From Sarcophilus harrisii (lineage: Eukaryota > Chordata > Mammalia > Dasyuromorphia > Dasyuridae), in NCBI RefSeq assembly GCF_902635505.1, contig NC_045428.1, positions 217,056,301 through 217,120,300 of the forward strand: a stretch of 64,000 bases of DNA, in the 5' to 3' direction. Below, piece by piece: positions 23,220-39,719 of the stretch; the first letter of the stretch is position 1, and every line of letters starts with the position of its first letter. The notes beneath the pieces are model-generated. The model saw nothing but the letters and a program-made list of their open reading frames with translations, was not told the origin of the DNA and ran no database searches. A program made the translations under genes and the position numbers.

Positions 23220-23330
23220 AGCCACATTACCTCTCCAGGCCTGTTTCCTCATTTATAAAAAGGGGTTGGACTGACTACATTGTGTTTAAAGGTTCTTTGT
23301 AGGTCTAATATTTGATTTTGTGACCTTGAT
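23220..23330 (+). repeat. MIR-type SINE
   Basis: 'tgtttcctcatttataaaaa' and 'ttggactgactacattgtg' fit the 3' part of MIR. Confidence 0.55.
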
Positions 23331-23574
23331 TTGTGCAGCAACCATATGGTGATAAATAATACAACTATAAATATACTTATTATATAACAAGGAAATTGAA
23401 ATCTTAAGGCAACTGTTAGAAGGGACTGCTATTCATTAGTATTTAATTTTCTTGTGAAATGTGAGCAGCAACAAGGTGCATGGAGAAGAGTACTGGAGTA
23501 GGTAGTAGGTAAGAGTCAAGAAAAAATAGGCTCGGACACTCACTGAATATATTATGGCCTTAGTAACTTTATGA

Positions 23575-23760
23575 TTTAAATCACAGGATCAGATTTAGAA
23601 GTAAAGGGAATCTTACAGGGTCCCTAATTCCCTTATTTTATAAATGAAGTAATTAAACTGCCCAGAGGTTGTGACTTGCTCAAGGTCAAGAAAACAGTGA
23701 AAGTCAGGATTTGAAGATAGGGCTTCTCCAAATTTAGAATTCTTTCCACACAAGCATCAT
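23575..23760 (-). repeat. MIR-type SINE
   Basis: 'cccagaggttgtgacttgct', 'caaggtcaagaaaacagtg' and 'gtcaggatttgaagataggg' mark a MIR in reverse. The region to 24480 holds no further recognisable gene. Confidence 0.6.
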
Positions 23761-25007
23761 GGCATTTTACAAATGAAATTGAAGCTCAGAAAGCTTACAG
23801 TTATTAAAATATTGGAAAGGCACTTTATAAGAAAATATTTACCTTTTTTTTTTTTCATTTTTTGATGTGTAAGGAAGAATATATATGAATTACATCGAAA
23901 GTGGGGGAGTGGACTGAAAGGCCACCCAATTTTAATTGGATTAATCCCCTTTTTAGAAGCCTAGTGTGAGTACATGATTTGCCCAAAGCCATGAAATTTT
24001 CGTTCAACTTCCAAATCCAGAGATTTTGATCAATTTTGGATTGATAATCTAAGCTAAATTCTCTTCCAAATTTGAAACTCCAAGTCACCTACATTCCTCG
24101 ATTCTGTTGCAATGATGTGGAAGATTGCATATATTTTCAATTATCAGCGATGTAATTTTATTTTTCCTTTATAAATTTATATCTATTATATGGGAGAATA
24201 GGGATGCCGGGAGATTTTTGCTTCATAGAAAAGAGATAACCTTAAAAAATTTAAAAGGAAAAAAGAAATTTCAAGCCCCGTGACTTTTGCAGGCGAGAAT
24301 GTGGCCCCAGGAATGGGATAATCAGTTACCGGGGGGGAGGGGAAAAGAAAATGACCGTAATCCTGACAGCTGGACAAATCCAGCTGGGTCTCCTCCTCAA
24401 GTGGAATGGAGTGATGGGTCAAATGGTTGGGGGTGGAAGGGATCCCATAAATGGGCAGTCTCAGAAACCGAGTTTCCCCAAATGAGTCCTTCTGAGTGAC
24501 GGTCAAGCCGATTACCATCAGAGGACAAGCAGCCGGCCGGTCTAAGGTCCCAAGGGCGGGCTCGTTCATCATTCACCCCCAGGCTGCCCAGCTCCTCTCC
24601 CTCCTCGTCTTTACCTCTCCCACCCTCACCCCCACCCTCGGCCCCTGAGGGTCAAAGCCACTCAAGTCCTTTAGCTAGGCCTAGGCCCAGAAGCTTGGAC
24701 GTAGGCTTTTGTTCTCCCAGACACACATGCGGGCCGCAGGGCGGGAGTCTAAAGGGGAGGCCCGGAATTTGGTGACAGCCCCCCCCTTCCCTCCGCCCCC
24801 TCCCAGGTCCAGACGAGCCAATGGAAGCGTCTAAAGGAGGCCGCAGGGGGCGGGGTGTTGAAGCTTTAGCGCCTGCGCGCGGGACACCGTGTCCTTTCGG
24901 TCCGAGCTGTAGCAAGGAACTGTGCAGCCTGCAACGAGTTCTCCAGCTTTCAGTCCTCTTTCACCGTCTTTCTTGCTCTATCTCCAACACCTTTACCCTC
25001 GGTAACC

Positions 25008-28887
<3,880 letters not shown>

Positions 28888-29350
28888 GTACATCCTAACT
28901 AAATGGAACCAGTGAATATAGATCATGTAGAATACTTAACCATACTTAGCATTTTGGACCATTGACCTTCAAGAAATTCCTGTTGTCTTTTTATCCAGGC
29001 CAGATCATGTTAGAGGAGCCAGGAACAGCTCTTAGAAAAAAGGGACTCATTTATTGTGATCCATTATTCACACAGTGGAACTGATGATTCAGTATATTGA
29101 TTCTATTGGTTTTTGGGAAAATTAACAGTTACTGTGGGTCCAAGGAGGCAGATCAAATTAGACCATCTAGTTTAAATGCTCTTTTTGTAGGACCATAAAT
29201 TTGTGTTTAAGTATTTATTTAAAAAAATCATGTCTCCCATTTGTACTTAAGCACTATATATACTATTTTGCACAGCTGACTATTTGGCAGTTATGATGAT
29301 CTGTGTTGGGCATTCTGCTGTAAAACAATAAATACACAGAAGACTCTAAG
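28888..29350 (+). terminator. SLC25A6: SLC25A6 3' UTR and poly(A) signal
   Basis: About 440 bases follow the stop to AATAAA at 29327-29332. No repeat was recognised in it, consistent with a real 3' UTR. Confidence 0.75.
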
Positions 29351-31059
29351 ACTCCTGATGTAATAACTGAATAATCCAACATGGTTTGGTTGTGGTGGGT
29401 TTTTGGAGTTGTAAGCATAGTAAAGGTACTGAATTTTTTCTACCTCTCCTTCTACACTGAGTTGCAGATTCTTTTATACAACAGTTCAGAACTACAATTA
29501 TACATTTCTGACCTCAAGTCTCAAAGGTGACGTGATTCATATGGTTACTACTGCAAATAGCAATCAGAACCTGGGCTCAAGTGCAGTGCAAGTCACATTT
29601 CTACAGTGGACATAGACAAAACAATTTAGTAGCTGAGAATAGGAAAAACTGAATCAAATTTACAAGACTTATTCAATTATGTGGAAATGAATTCCAAATA
29701 GTAGGCTTAGTGCTTCAAGAGATGATACATTTATGTGTTAGAGAAGGGGAGTCATAACTACATTAGATTGAAGAAACAGAAACCAAAAGCACAGCTGTAA
29801 CCATGTTACTTCCTAGTTCAAAGTTAAGTGTCTGCCCATTGCCTTTCACCTATACAAAGACAAGTTTGTCAGAATCTGTCTAAAAACGGTAACATTTTCA
29901 AAGCTTGCAGTGGTTGAGATTAAAAGGTACTAAAGTGGTTATTAGATTTAGCATTAAAATACAGATAATAATGGAGATGGAATTGATGTTTTAAGCCATA
30001 TATTGAAAAGCCCATCTGAGGATGGGGTCAAGAAAAGGGAAATTGGTGAAAACTTCTTAGAGTGTCTGCTAAAGGAGGGAACTAATACAACAATTGGAGT
30101 GATTTTAAGAGTTCTTCCATCAAGGAACATCTATTGGGTAAGGATGCTAGGCAAATATCAAAAGTGTGGGATTTAGTATGTAATGTGAAAACAAGTTGAG
30201 AAGTGACAAGGCAAGCAAAGGATTCAAGAGTGAAAGAGGAAGTATTGAAGTGCTTAGTGGTAAATGGGTCATGACTGAGAGGAGAGGAAAACATGCTTAG
30301 TCTATCTTCAGGTGGAAGTGAAATGAAGTGCCTTTTTCTGCTGATAATTGATAGAAAATTTTCCCTGCTTTTTTGGCTAAAACTTAAGCCTTTTAATTTT
30401 ATGTAGTCAGAATTATCATTCTCTTGCCCTTTGGGTGATTCTCAACTTTAATTGTTGAGGTGGTGAAATTTTATGCCTCACTTCCATGTAGTATCTGAAA
30501 ATTTTTTTTAATTGAGCCTGAACTGAAATTTTTTTGTTTCCTATAAGATTAATTCCTTCTAATAGTGCAGGTTAGCACCTGATATGTAATTTAACCAATC
30601 TTGGAAAGTTATCTAGCACAGAGAAATGATGAAACCTTGGCATCCTACAGGCCAATAGGTATGAGAAACAGCGAGTGAATCCAAGTCTTAAATGTCATTC
30701 ATTCCATAATATTGTTATTGATGTTCTTTCAGGAAGTTTAAGATTGGACAATTCCTGTTTTAAGTTCTGAGCATTGTACACTGACCACCCCTATGGTGCC
30801 TTTTCCAAGAAATCAGTTCTTCAAGTAGTCCCTCCAACTGCATAGTTTTAAAATGGCAAATGAGTAAAGCATTTTTCGAACCTTTCAGTGCTGCATAAAT
30901 GTTGGCTATTTTCTGAAAACAATCTCACCCGTCTAGAAAGAAATCCTTTTAGATTTGGGTTCTCAGAACATAGTATAATGGAGATTACATACAAAAAAAA
31001 TGAAGGATAAATTGGAAATGATAAGTTTAGGAGGAATCCGGAAAGAAGATTTTAACTGG

Positions 31060-31520
31060 TACTTGAAAATCAAGCCATTTTAAGACAAATGGTTGTTTCA
31101 GGTATTGGGACAGCCAGTGAAATGCCCAGAATTGAACAATGGGACAGCAAGGAGGCTTTGTGTCATTGGTTTGGAGAGTAAGTGGATGGAATAAGAGAAC
31201 ATTGGAAACAGGGAGAGTAGAGTGGGTATAGGGGAGAAATGGAAGGATTTTGAATGCTAAACAGTATTTTTATTATCTGATCCTGGAGATGTAAGGGAGC
31301 CACTGGTATTACTATTGATCAGGGATGATATGTTCAGACTTGCTCTTTAGGAAGATCATTTTGACAGTTGAGTGGGGAATGGAATAGAGTAAGCAATCTT
31401 GGCAGGTGTACTAAGGCCAACTATCAACAGATTAGATGAGGGCGAGAGATAGGGGCTGCAAAGGGAGAAAGGAATTGAGGATAGCAGCTAGGTTATGAGC
31501 CCGAGTGACTGAGGAATGTG
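31060..31520 (-). mobile_element. L2 LINE fragment, antisense
   Basis: 'tgggacagccagtgaaatgc', 'atctgatcctggagatgtaa' and 'gatcattttgacagttgagt' are the antisense L2 3' phrases seen also at 10285 and 19625. The stretch 29350-31060 holds no gene that I can recognise. Confidence 0.6.
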
Positions 31521-31826
31521 GTACACTTGGCTTATAGGAGGTGTCTGAGACAAATTTCAGACAGGTCGGTCCAATTCGGACTTCCAAGTTCAATACTCTA
31601 CAGGACTATGTAGCCCTGGAATCAAAAACCGGAAGTTTGCATCAATTCAAATATCCCAAAATTCAATGTGAAATCACAATAAATTACTTCTTCCACCCCA
31701 AAATTGTTCAAAATGTTGGAAGCTTTAAGACAATGAGAAAGGACTACCAGCTTAGCTGGCATTAGCAATTCACTGAACTAGTGAAGAGCCAGAGATTTGT
31801 GGCTACAGGATCCTGAAAAAAGGAAG

Positions 31827-31960
31827 CAAGAGGGGCAGTTAGATGGTGCCCTAAAGAGCATTGACCTTGGAGTCAAGGACCTGAATTCAAATTTTCGTCT
31901 CGGATACTTAACACTTCCTAGCTATATGACCCTAGGCAAGTCACTTTACAATTGCAAGAG
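31827..31960 (+). repeat. Marsupial tRNA/MIR-derived SINE
   Basis: 'gaggggcagttagatggtgc', 'gagtcaaggacctgaattca' and 'gaccctaggcaagtcacttt' give the SINE head and body in sense. Confidence 0.8.
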
Positions 31961-33143
31961 CAGATTTCACTCTCACTTCAGAGTGGGCAGAAAGGTGGCA
32001 ACTTGAAAGACCTGGGGAGCAGCAGCAACCAGGGCTCACACAGGATAGCCCAGTTACCTGGTATTTCTGCGGCTTCCAGCACTGTTCTGAAAAGATCTAG
32101 AGGGTACTTTGGGAGGGGTAGGTGAACATAGAAACCAATCCCACACAATACTGGTTCACAATGAGTAAAAGAAAAAATTGACCAATATCAAAAATTGTAG
32201 ATGTTAAGAGTACCTGAGGGAGTAAGTTCTGTAACAACTGGGAAAATTATTTTTCCATAAAAATTATATAAATACTAAATAGAAATAAAGCAAGAAATTA
32301 AAAATGAAAGAAAAACTCAGGAGAAAAGATGTAAAAATAAATTAGTAAATCTTAGAACATAAACATATGTATGTATATGCACAAACATGTTTTTACATCC
32401 ATATAGTTGAAAATTGTTCAAAGATACAATTTAACAATCATTGTCTTTCATAGTCAAAAGAAAACAAACTTGCTTCCATCTTAAACCATTGCCTTTTATC
32501 ATTCCTTCCACATTCTTGCACTTAATTGATTTCCTTTTTATGGCACAGCTTCCCTGGATATACTTTCCAGTACTGGTTGCACTTTCATTCTAAGAGTGGT
32601 GGTGGTGGTAAGGGGAGTTGGATTACTTCATGCTCTTCATTGCCACATCTAGATTTCCCCTCTACCACCCATCCTGCAGTAACTTCTAAACCATGTTCAA
32701 TACCCAATCAAAATTTTAGCACCTGTTGTCTATCAACTTCCATGATACTTCCTTTCTTTCCTCAAGGAGTTCAGTGCCTGATTCACCATTTCAATATACA
32801 TATTAATACTCTCTCAAACAGTTTCTCAACTTATTACCCACTACATATTTTCCCACCCCTCTCCAACCTCAGCTGCAGTCTTGTTCTCCATTTTAGCACC
32901 TACAAATGCCCCTCTTTTGTTAGTGAGTTCTAAAGTTAAATTATCTCTTCATAATCTGTCATTATTACATTTCATTTTTTGCTTTGCAATCCCAGATATC
33001 ATCCTTTATTCTCCCTTTCATTCATAGACCCATGTATTTAGTTTGATTTTGTTATTTATTCTCTGACTCATTAGTTCTTTCTCCAAGCCATCTTGTGTAA
33101 GCTACACTCTCCTCCCTTCTCCATCTTGATCACTTAGACCCAG

Positions 33144-33338
33144 CAGGGGTCCTGAAACTACAGCCGGAGGAGGACCAGATGCGGCAGCTGAGGACAATTA
33201 TCCCCCTCACCCAGGGCTATGAAGTTTCTTTATTTAAAGGCCCACAAAATAAAGTTTTTGTTTTTACTGTAGTCTGGCCCTCCAACAGTCTGAGGAACAG
33301 TGAATTGGCCCCCTATTTAAAAAGTTTGAGGATCCCTG
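33144..33338. mobile_element. hAT-type non-autonomous DNA transposon with inverted ends
   Basis: The left end CAGGGGTCCTGAAACT and right end AGTTTGAGGATCCCTG are 16-base inverted repeats with few mismatches. The body contains 'cagatgcggcagctgaggac' and 'ctggccctccaacagtctga'. Flanking 8-base duplications are not convincing. Confidence 0.75.
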
Positions 33339-33344
33339 TAAAAG

Positions 33345-33930
33345 AGAATTTCATTCAATTACATTGTGAGACTTCACATTTAAACATTGAACTACAATTG
33401 TCCAAAGTCTATTGGGACTGCTTTGGATCACTGAAATACTGAGAAGAATCAAGTCATTCATAATTATTCGTCACACATTCTTGCTATTACTGCATACAAT
33501 ATATTCTTGGTTCTGCTTGTTTCATTCAGCATCAGTTCATAAAAATCTTTCCACGCCGTTCTATAATCAGCATGTTCATCATTTTTTATAGAACAATCCA
33601 TTGTCTTCATGTACCACAACTTGTTCAGCTATTCCCCAATTGGTGGTCATCCACTCATTTTCCAATTTTTTACTACCACAAAAAGAGATGCTGCATTTTT
33701 GCATATGTGGGTCCCTCCTTTATGATTTCCTTGAAATACAGATCCAGTAGTGGCACTGCTGGGTCAAAGGGCATGAACAGTTTTATAGCTCTTTGGGCAA
33801 AGTATTAGATTGCTCTCCAGAATAGCTGGATCATTTCAGAATTCTGTTAACAATGCATTAGTGTCCCAGTTATCTCACATTCCCTCCCAATATTTTTCAT
33901 CTTTTCCTGGCAAGTCTATTAACTTTTTTT
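33345..33930 (-). mobile_element. Old L1 fragment, reverse
   Basis: 'cttggttctgcttgtttcat', 'tattccccaattggtggtca' and 'ctgctgggtcaaagggcatg' are antisense ORF2 C-terminal L1 sequence. Confidence 0.75.
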
Positions 33931-34125
33931 TTTGACTAGCAAAAAAGGAACATTTTTTCCCAACTCACTTTTCCAAAAGAACAAAATAGACTGATTTTTT
34001 TCACTAGCTCTATATAAAGTCTTCATTACATTTGAGTTGAAGAACAATATATATCAGTTTAAAATCGTCAACTTAAGACTTCTTAATAGTTAAAAAACGA
34101 ACTGCAATAACTGATTATTGTTCTT

Positions 34126-34680
34126 TTTTTTTTTTTAATAGCCTTTTATTTACAGGTTATATGCATGTGTAACTTTACAGCATTAACAATTGCCAAACCT
34201 CTTGTTCCAATTTTTCACCTCTTACTCCCCCACCCCCTCCCCCAGATGGCAGGATGACCAGTAGATGTTAAATATATTAAAATATAAATTAGATACACAA
34301 TAAGTATACAAGACCAAACCGTTATTTTGCTGTACAAAAAGAATCAGACTCTGAAATATTGTACAATTAGCTTGTGAAGGAAATAAAAAATTCAGGTGGG
34401 CATAAATATAGGGATTGGGAATTCAATGTAATAGTTTTCAGTCATCACCCAGAGTTCTTTCTCTGGGCGTAGCTTGGCTCAGTTCATTAAAGCTCCATTG
34501 GAAATGATTTGGTTGATCTTGTTGCTGAGGATGGCCAGGTCCATCAGAACTGGTCATCATATAGTATTGTTGAAGTATATAATGATTTCCTGGTCCTGCT
34601 CATTTCACTCAGCATCAGTTCGTGTAAGTCTCTCCAGGCCTTTCTGAAATCATCCTGTTGGTCATTTCTTACAGAACAAT
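34126..34680 (-). mobile_element. Young L1 insertion (5'-truncated) with 16-base target duplication
   Basis: A 555-base reverse L1 tail is flanked by exact ACTGATTATTGTTCTT at 34110-34125 and 34681-34696. It belongs to the same subfamily as 26091-26473 and 59393-59582, judged by the shared 'cattaacaattgccaaacct' type sequence. Confidence 0.93.
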
Positions 34681-34989
34681 ACTGATTATTGTTCTTAAGA
34701 GCGGTTAATTATTAGCCTTGACTAAAAACACTTATTGGTCTTCTATGGCACTTTCCCCTGGTGCAAATAACCATGCATTAGTACTGTAAAATTATTCAAT
34801 CTTGATTCAGTTTCAAAGAGAAACAATAAAATAGTTCTGATGTATAAAATTAATCAACATCAAATATTTTATATAGCAATAAGGAACAAAGGCAGCCAAT
34901 GATAAATCAAAATTACATTAATATAGCTCAAAACCCTTTAATGACTCTGAAGTGTCTAGTTCACATTTAATGTTACCTGTATGAACAAG

Positions 34990-35690
34990 ACTAACCCTTC
35001 TATGCAAACAAGTGATCTCATACAAATTTTTCTAGCAGATTGCCTCTTCTATCATCCCCACTCTCACTTAACTTCAATCTCTCCTGGTCTACAGTCTTCC
35101 CGTCTATGTGCAAAGACAACTACTTCTCCCCAATCCTTAATAAATCTTCAATTTTTGAAAGTTTGAAAAAAATATTGTGAGTTTGAGTGTTTTAAAACAG
35201 TGAGGGTTCTGCTGAGACCCTCCCTCCAGCCAAAATGCCCCTATTCAAAAAACCCTTGGTAGTTTTACTCCACCCCACCCTGCCCCTGTCCTTCTTCCTG
35301 TCTTTTTAATATGTTGTCTCTCTGCTTTGGATTCAAAGTTCATTGAAGGCAGGGACTGTCTTTCTTTTTATTAATTATATCTCATATATATATATTTCTT
35401 CACCTTTCTCCCCTTTTGTGGCTGAACTTGAAAACTTACAACTATCTCCATTTCATTTCCTCTCCCTTTGTTTTTAACTAGTCAGCTAGATGCCTCATTC
35501 CACTGAAACAGTTGTCTTGAAAATTGCTAATGATCTCTTAATTGCTGGATCTAAAAGCCTTTCTCACTCCTCATTTATCTTGATCTCTGTCATCTCTGAC
35601 AAGGTGAATTACCATCTCCTTATTGAAACACTCTCCTTTTTCTGTAACTTGTCTAAATGCTCCTCAGCCTTCTATGTTGAAGTGTGTGAA
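34990..35690 (+). mobile_element. L2/CR1-type LINE remnants, sense
   Basis: 35490-35640 encodes PHSTETVVLKIANDLLIAGS, a decayed version of the L2/CR1 HHSTETALLKVTNDLLLA motif. 'aggcagggactgtctttctt' near 35350 matches the end of L2. Old and broken. Confidence 0.6.
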
Positions 35691-35748
35691 AAAGCTATAT
35701 AAACAAGAACAAAGGGTTTGAGGAAGATGTCATCAGATGAATTGCACT

Positions 35749-36812
35749 TTTTAATTTTTATTTTTCCCTGTGAAAAGGTGAGTAAAGGTCTCGGACAAAA
35801 TCCAGATATGATTTTGTGCCATATTTTGGTAAGGAGTAATTTAAAAAATTTTAATAATAGCTTTTTATTTTCAAAATACATGCAAAGATAGTATTCACTA
35901 TTCACTCTTGCAAAACCTGTGTTCCAAATTTCTCTCCCTCTTTCTCTACTCCCCCCCTCCCCTAGACAGCAAGTTATCTAATATAGGTTAAACGTGTGCA
36001 ATTCTTACAAACAAATTTCCACATTTATCATGCTACATAAGACCAATCAGATCAAAAGGAAAAAAAAAATTGAGAAAGAAAAACACAAGCAAGCAAACAA
36101 CAACAAAAAGGTGAAAATATTATGGCCACATTCAGTCCCAATAATCTTTCTGGATGCAGATGGCTCTCTCCATCACACGTTTATTGGAACTTGCCTGAAT
36201 CATCTCATTGTTGAAAAGAAGCAAGTCTATCACAGTTGATCATCATATAATCTTGTTGCTGTGTACAATGTTCTCTTGGTTCTACTCACTTCACTTAGCA
36301 CCAGTTCATCTAAGTCTCTCTAAGCCTTTCTGAAATCAGTCTGCTGGTTGTTTCTTATAGAACAATAATATTCCATAATATTCATATGTTATAACTTATT
36401 CAGCCATTCTCCAACTGATGGACATCCACTCATTTTTCAGTTCCTTGCCACTACAAAAAGGGCTGCTATGAACATTTCTGCACATAAGGGTCCTTTCCCC
36501 TTTTTTATAATCTCTCTGGGATACAGACCCAGTAGGGACATTGCTGGATCAAAGAGTATGCATGGTCTTAGAGTCCTTTGGGCATAATTCCAGATTGTTC
36601 TCCAGAATGCTTGAATCAATTCACAACTCCACCAACAATGTATTAGTGTCCCAGTTTTCAAATGTCTCCTCCAACATTTATCATTCTCTTTTCCTGTCTG
36701 AAAGGTGTGAAGTGTTACCTCAGAGTTGTCTTAATCTGCATTTCTCTAATTGTGATTTAGAGCATTTTTATAAGACTGGAAATGACTTAATTTCTTCATC
36801 TGAAAATTGTAT
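35749..36812 (-). mobile_element. L1 insertion with candidate 3' transduction
   Basis: The L1 body (about 35835-36812, reverse) runs from AATAAAAAGC-type tail to ORF2, where the minus frame shows TLIHCWWSCELI and LLGLYPREIIKKGKGP. Between its tail and the low-coordinate flank lie about 85 non-L1 bases ending in a T-rich run. Similar 13-base repeats flank the whole unit: GATGAATTGCACT at 35736-35748 and GATGAACTGCACT at 36813-36825. Confidence 0.7.
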
Positions 36813-36949
36813 GATGAACTGCACTCTTAAAGAAAGAGGGGTTCTACATGAGTACACACAGTTTGGTGTGGGGTTGAGAGAGGATAATACTGTATAGGGA
36901 AGAGACACATGTCCTTGATGCTGAAGGGAGAGGGGGAAAAAGCAAAGAT

Positions 36950-37250
36950 TTGAAATTTTAGGGGAAGGCAGTAATCAGTTGTAGAATGGCAGAACAAATA
37001 ATGTTATATGAATATAATGGAATATTATTGTAATGTAAAAAAGTGCCAAAAGACGTAATTATAGACAATCCTGGGCAATATAAATTGATGGTACATGAAG
37101 TGAGCAAAGCCAGAATACTTTATGTAAGTATAGTAAAGAGAAAGAACTTTGAAATGCTTAAAAACTCTGATCCATGAAACGCCTAACTTATGGGTCAGAA
37201 CTGGAAATGTACTCAAAACTGCATAACTAACTAAGGAAGATGGAGCAATA
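36950..37250 (+). mobile_element. Old L1 3' fragment, sense
   Basis: 'gttatatgaatataatggaa' and 'tgatggtacatgaagtgagc' match the 3' end of older L1 copies. Confidence 0.55.
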
Positions 37251-37254
37251 AAAC

Positions 37255-37560
37255 CTTTTTGTGTGGCTGCTTATTTGACTTCTGCAAAAAACCCATCCTT
37301 TTTGATTGATAGTACCTAGCTAAAAGACAATCTTATATCCTTACCTGGATGAAAAGACATCTTTGTTCCTTTCTTCTTATTTCTCTTTTACAATTTACAA
37401 CTTTGTAGAATGTTAGCTGGCTACCTAAGCCGCAAATTTATGTATATAAAGCTCTCCTTGAACTATTTCTAATTTCCAAGACTTCTTTTAGAGACCAGCC
37501 TGTCAGCTATGGTATAAATAAACACATTTGTGACTTTAAGATCTCTTTGAATTTTTTCAA
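37255..37560 (+). mobile_element. Possible LTR fragment
   Basis: The stretch carries a TATA-like 'tgtatataaagctctcc' followed about 100 bases later by 'ggtataaataaacacatttg', an LTR-like spacing of promoter and poly(A) signal. Ends and target duplication were not found. Confidence 0.3.
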
Positions 37561-37700
37561 ACTATGAACCATGACTCTCATACACTTTATAACCATGTGT
37601 TCAGGAGACCTATAATGAAGTATGATTATCTACCTTCTGATAAAAGAGATGGTGGACTCAAGGTATAGAAAGACATATAGTGGCTCTATCATTTTGCTTT

Positions 37701-38417
37701 TTTATTGCAAAAGTTTTTATTTTCCTTTCAGTTTTTAACTGGGAAGAATAGAGAGGAAAAAGAGAATTGGCAATAATCATGACAAAAAGAGGACCACTGA
37801 AGCCTTTTAAAATTCACAGAAGCTCCAAAAAATAAAAGAAAATAAAATGCACAGAAGAGTATAGAAGGAAACAGACAAGCAGATGCATTTTGAAAATAAT
37901 GGATTTTGTTTTTAAGCAAGTAATATGAAATCAAGATTCACAGTTTTTATAAAATCCTCTTTTTGTATTCTGCTGTCTACATGGACATTTTTAAAAATTT
38001 GCTTCTTTTTAAGTTCAGAAGAAAAAAAGAAAACCAAATCATTAATTTAGCTAAAGGGGGAACATACTACTAGATTCTGGTACTGAGATTTCCAAAAATC
38101 TAATTTAAGTGAATATATGTCCAAAAGTGCACTGGAGTAAACTGAAAGAGGCTCATGAATGCTAGATTGTTAAAATTTCGGTTTAAGCATTCATGACTTA
38201 GAAATGAGCAAAGATTTCAGTATGTTATTTTTTTTCTTCTCCAAATTTTTCTCTTCTCCCACCATTTGCCAGCACATTCCACCTTGTGTGTAACTAAAAC
38301 ATTATTTGGAAGAAAAAAAAAAAAAGGAAAGGTTAGAAAAAAGAGATCAGAAAAGAAATGTCTAGGAATATTATCCAGTGAAATATTTTGTTTAGTTTTA
38401 TGGACAGTTTGATTTTT
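37701..38417 (-). terminator. IL3RA: Receptor gene 3' UTR with candidate poly(A) signal
   Basis: On the minus strand AATAAA lies at 37706-37701, about 710 bases after the receptor stop codon. The interval is mostly unique sequence. The exact cleavage site is inferred. Confidence 0.45.
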
Positions 38418-38483
38418 TTACGTGATCTGTATCTCTTCAATTTTACATTGTTCTGGAAGCATTTTATTTTCTTTCCAGTCCAC
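38418..38483 (-). CDS. IL3RA: IL3RA terminal coding exon
   Basis: The acceptor tttccttag precedes GTG at 38483. The frame reads VDWKENKMLPEQCKIEEIQIT and stops at 38418-38420. Human IL3RA ends VVWEAGKAGLEECLVTEVQ and so on, so W, the acidic run, C and the final hydrophobic/E pattern line up over nearly the same length. Confidence 0.82.
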   Translation of the reverse strand: MDWKENKMLPEQCKIEEIQIT

Positions 38484-38917
38484 CTAAGGAAAGGAAAAGA
38501 CAAAAAACAAAAAAAACAACAACAAAAAAACAGATATTTGATTAGATTCTTTTGTGTATTAACCAACTTTATATGTTTTCTTACCTGAAAATCATACTGT
38601 AAGACATAGAAAAATATATGTAAAATCAGGAGACAGGAAGGTAGAAGCAAGTAGCTCACTAGAAAAAAGTTAATAGGTAAGTTAAGAGTTAATGAGTTGA
38701 TTAAGATTTCCAAAGTTATCTTAATTTGTAGATGAAGAAACTAAGACACAATGAAGTTTAGAACTTGCCCAAGATTTTTGCCTAGGAAAACACAAGCTAA
38801 TAGGGAAGAGGAGATAAGCAATGATGAGATGAGATTAAAAGAGGAGGAAAACAGCTTCTAGAATTTTTACATATCTGTTCTCCTTCTGGAGCAGGTTCCC
38901 GGAACAATGGGAAGTTC

Positions 38918-38960
<43 letters not shown>

Positions 38961-39681
38961 AACATTCCTTAAAATTATTACTGTAAGATTTTAGTAGTAC
39001 AGCTTACCTCGACATATTTTTGAAAACTGTCACTGACTTGGTCTCTGATTTGGGGGATAGGAGGGAATATTTTTTGAATCACATAATACCTTGGAAAAGA
39101 AAAGTAAATGTAAGGCTATGAATAACAATCACATGAAATGAGCACAAAATAACATGTACTGAATAGAGCAACAAGCCCCTAAATAGGACTGCACTGAACT
39201 TGGATCAATATCTGATTAAAAACCTGAACCTTTTTCACCAGGTACCTTTTTCCTTGTCCCAGTAATCTCAGGTCATAGCTGTCTTACTACTTGTAGCAAA
39301 ACAGTTATGCTCATCTTCTCAATAATTAGTATGTCCATTTTAAAGCCTGTTATGCATCAATCAAAAAACACTTATTAATCATTGAGGCCAGTTTTATTTT
39401 TTAGTTAGTCCCAGCTCCCTAGGCATACCCTACAAACTTCTCACTGTGAACAGTAGGTAGAACTTCCCTCTCCTAAGGAATTGTCCACTTACTCTAATTG
39501 GTTTTTAAGTACTGAAATAGGTCATCGAGGCCTTCTAATTTCTCCAGATTGATAGCTATTTATGTGAGGTGCAGATGTACTACATAACTATTTTCATGAA
39601 TACATCTAAAAGTAATTAAAATAAAATTTTAATAGTTCCCTTTTCTTATTTGGATGAAGAGATGATGGATGGAATAGGAAG

Positions 39682-39719
<38 letters not shown>

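Noticed and set aside
32526-32933. 135-codon plus-strand frame
   Set aside because: Serine- and proline-rich translation of pyrimidine-rich old repeat; no domain, splice or start context.
38333-38713. 126-codon minus-strand frame
   Set aside because: It overlaps the true last receptor exon but in a different frame, and is leucine/phenylalanine/lysine-rich from AT-rich DNA.
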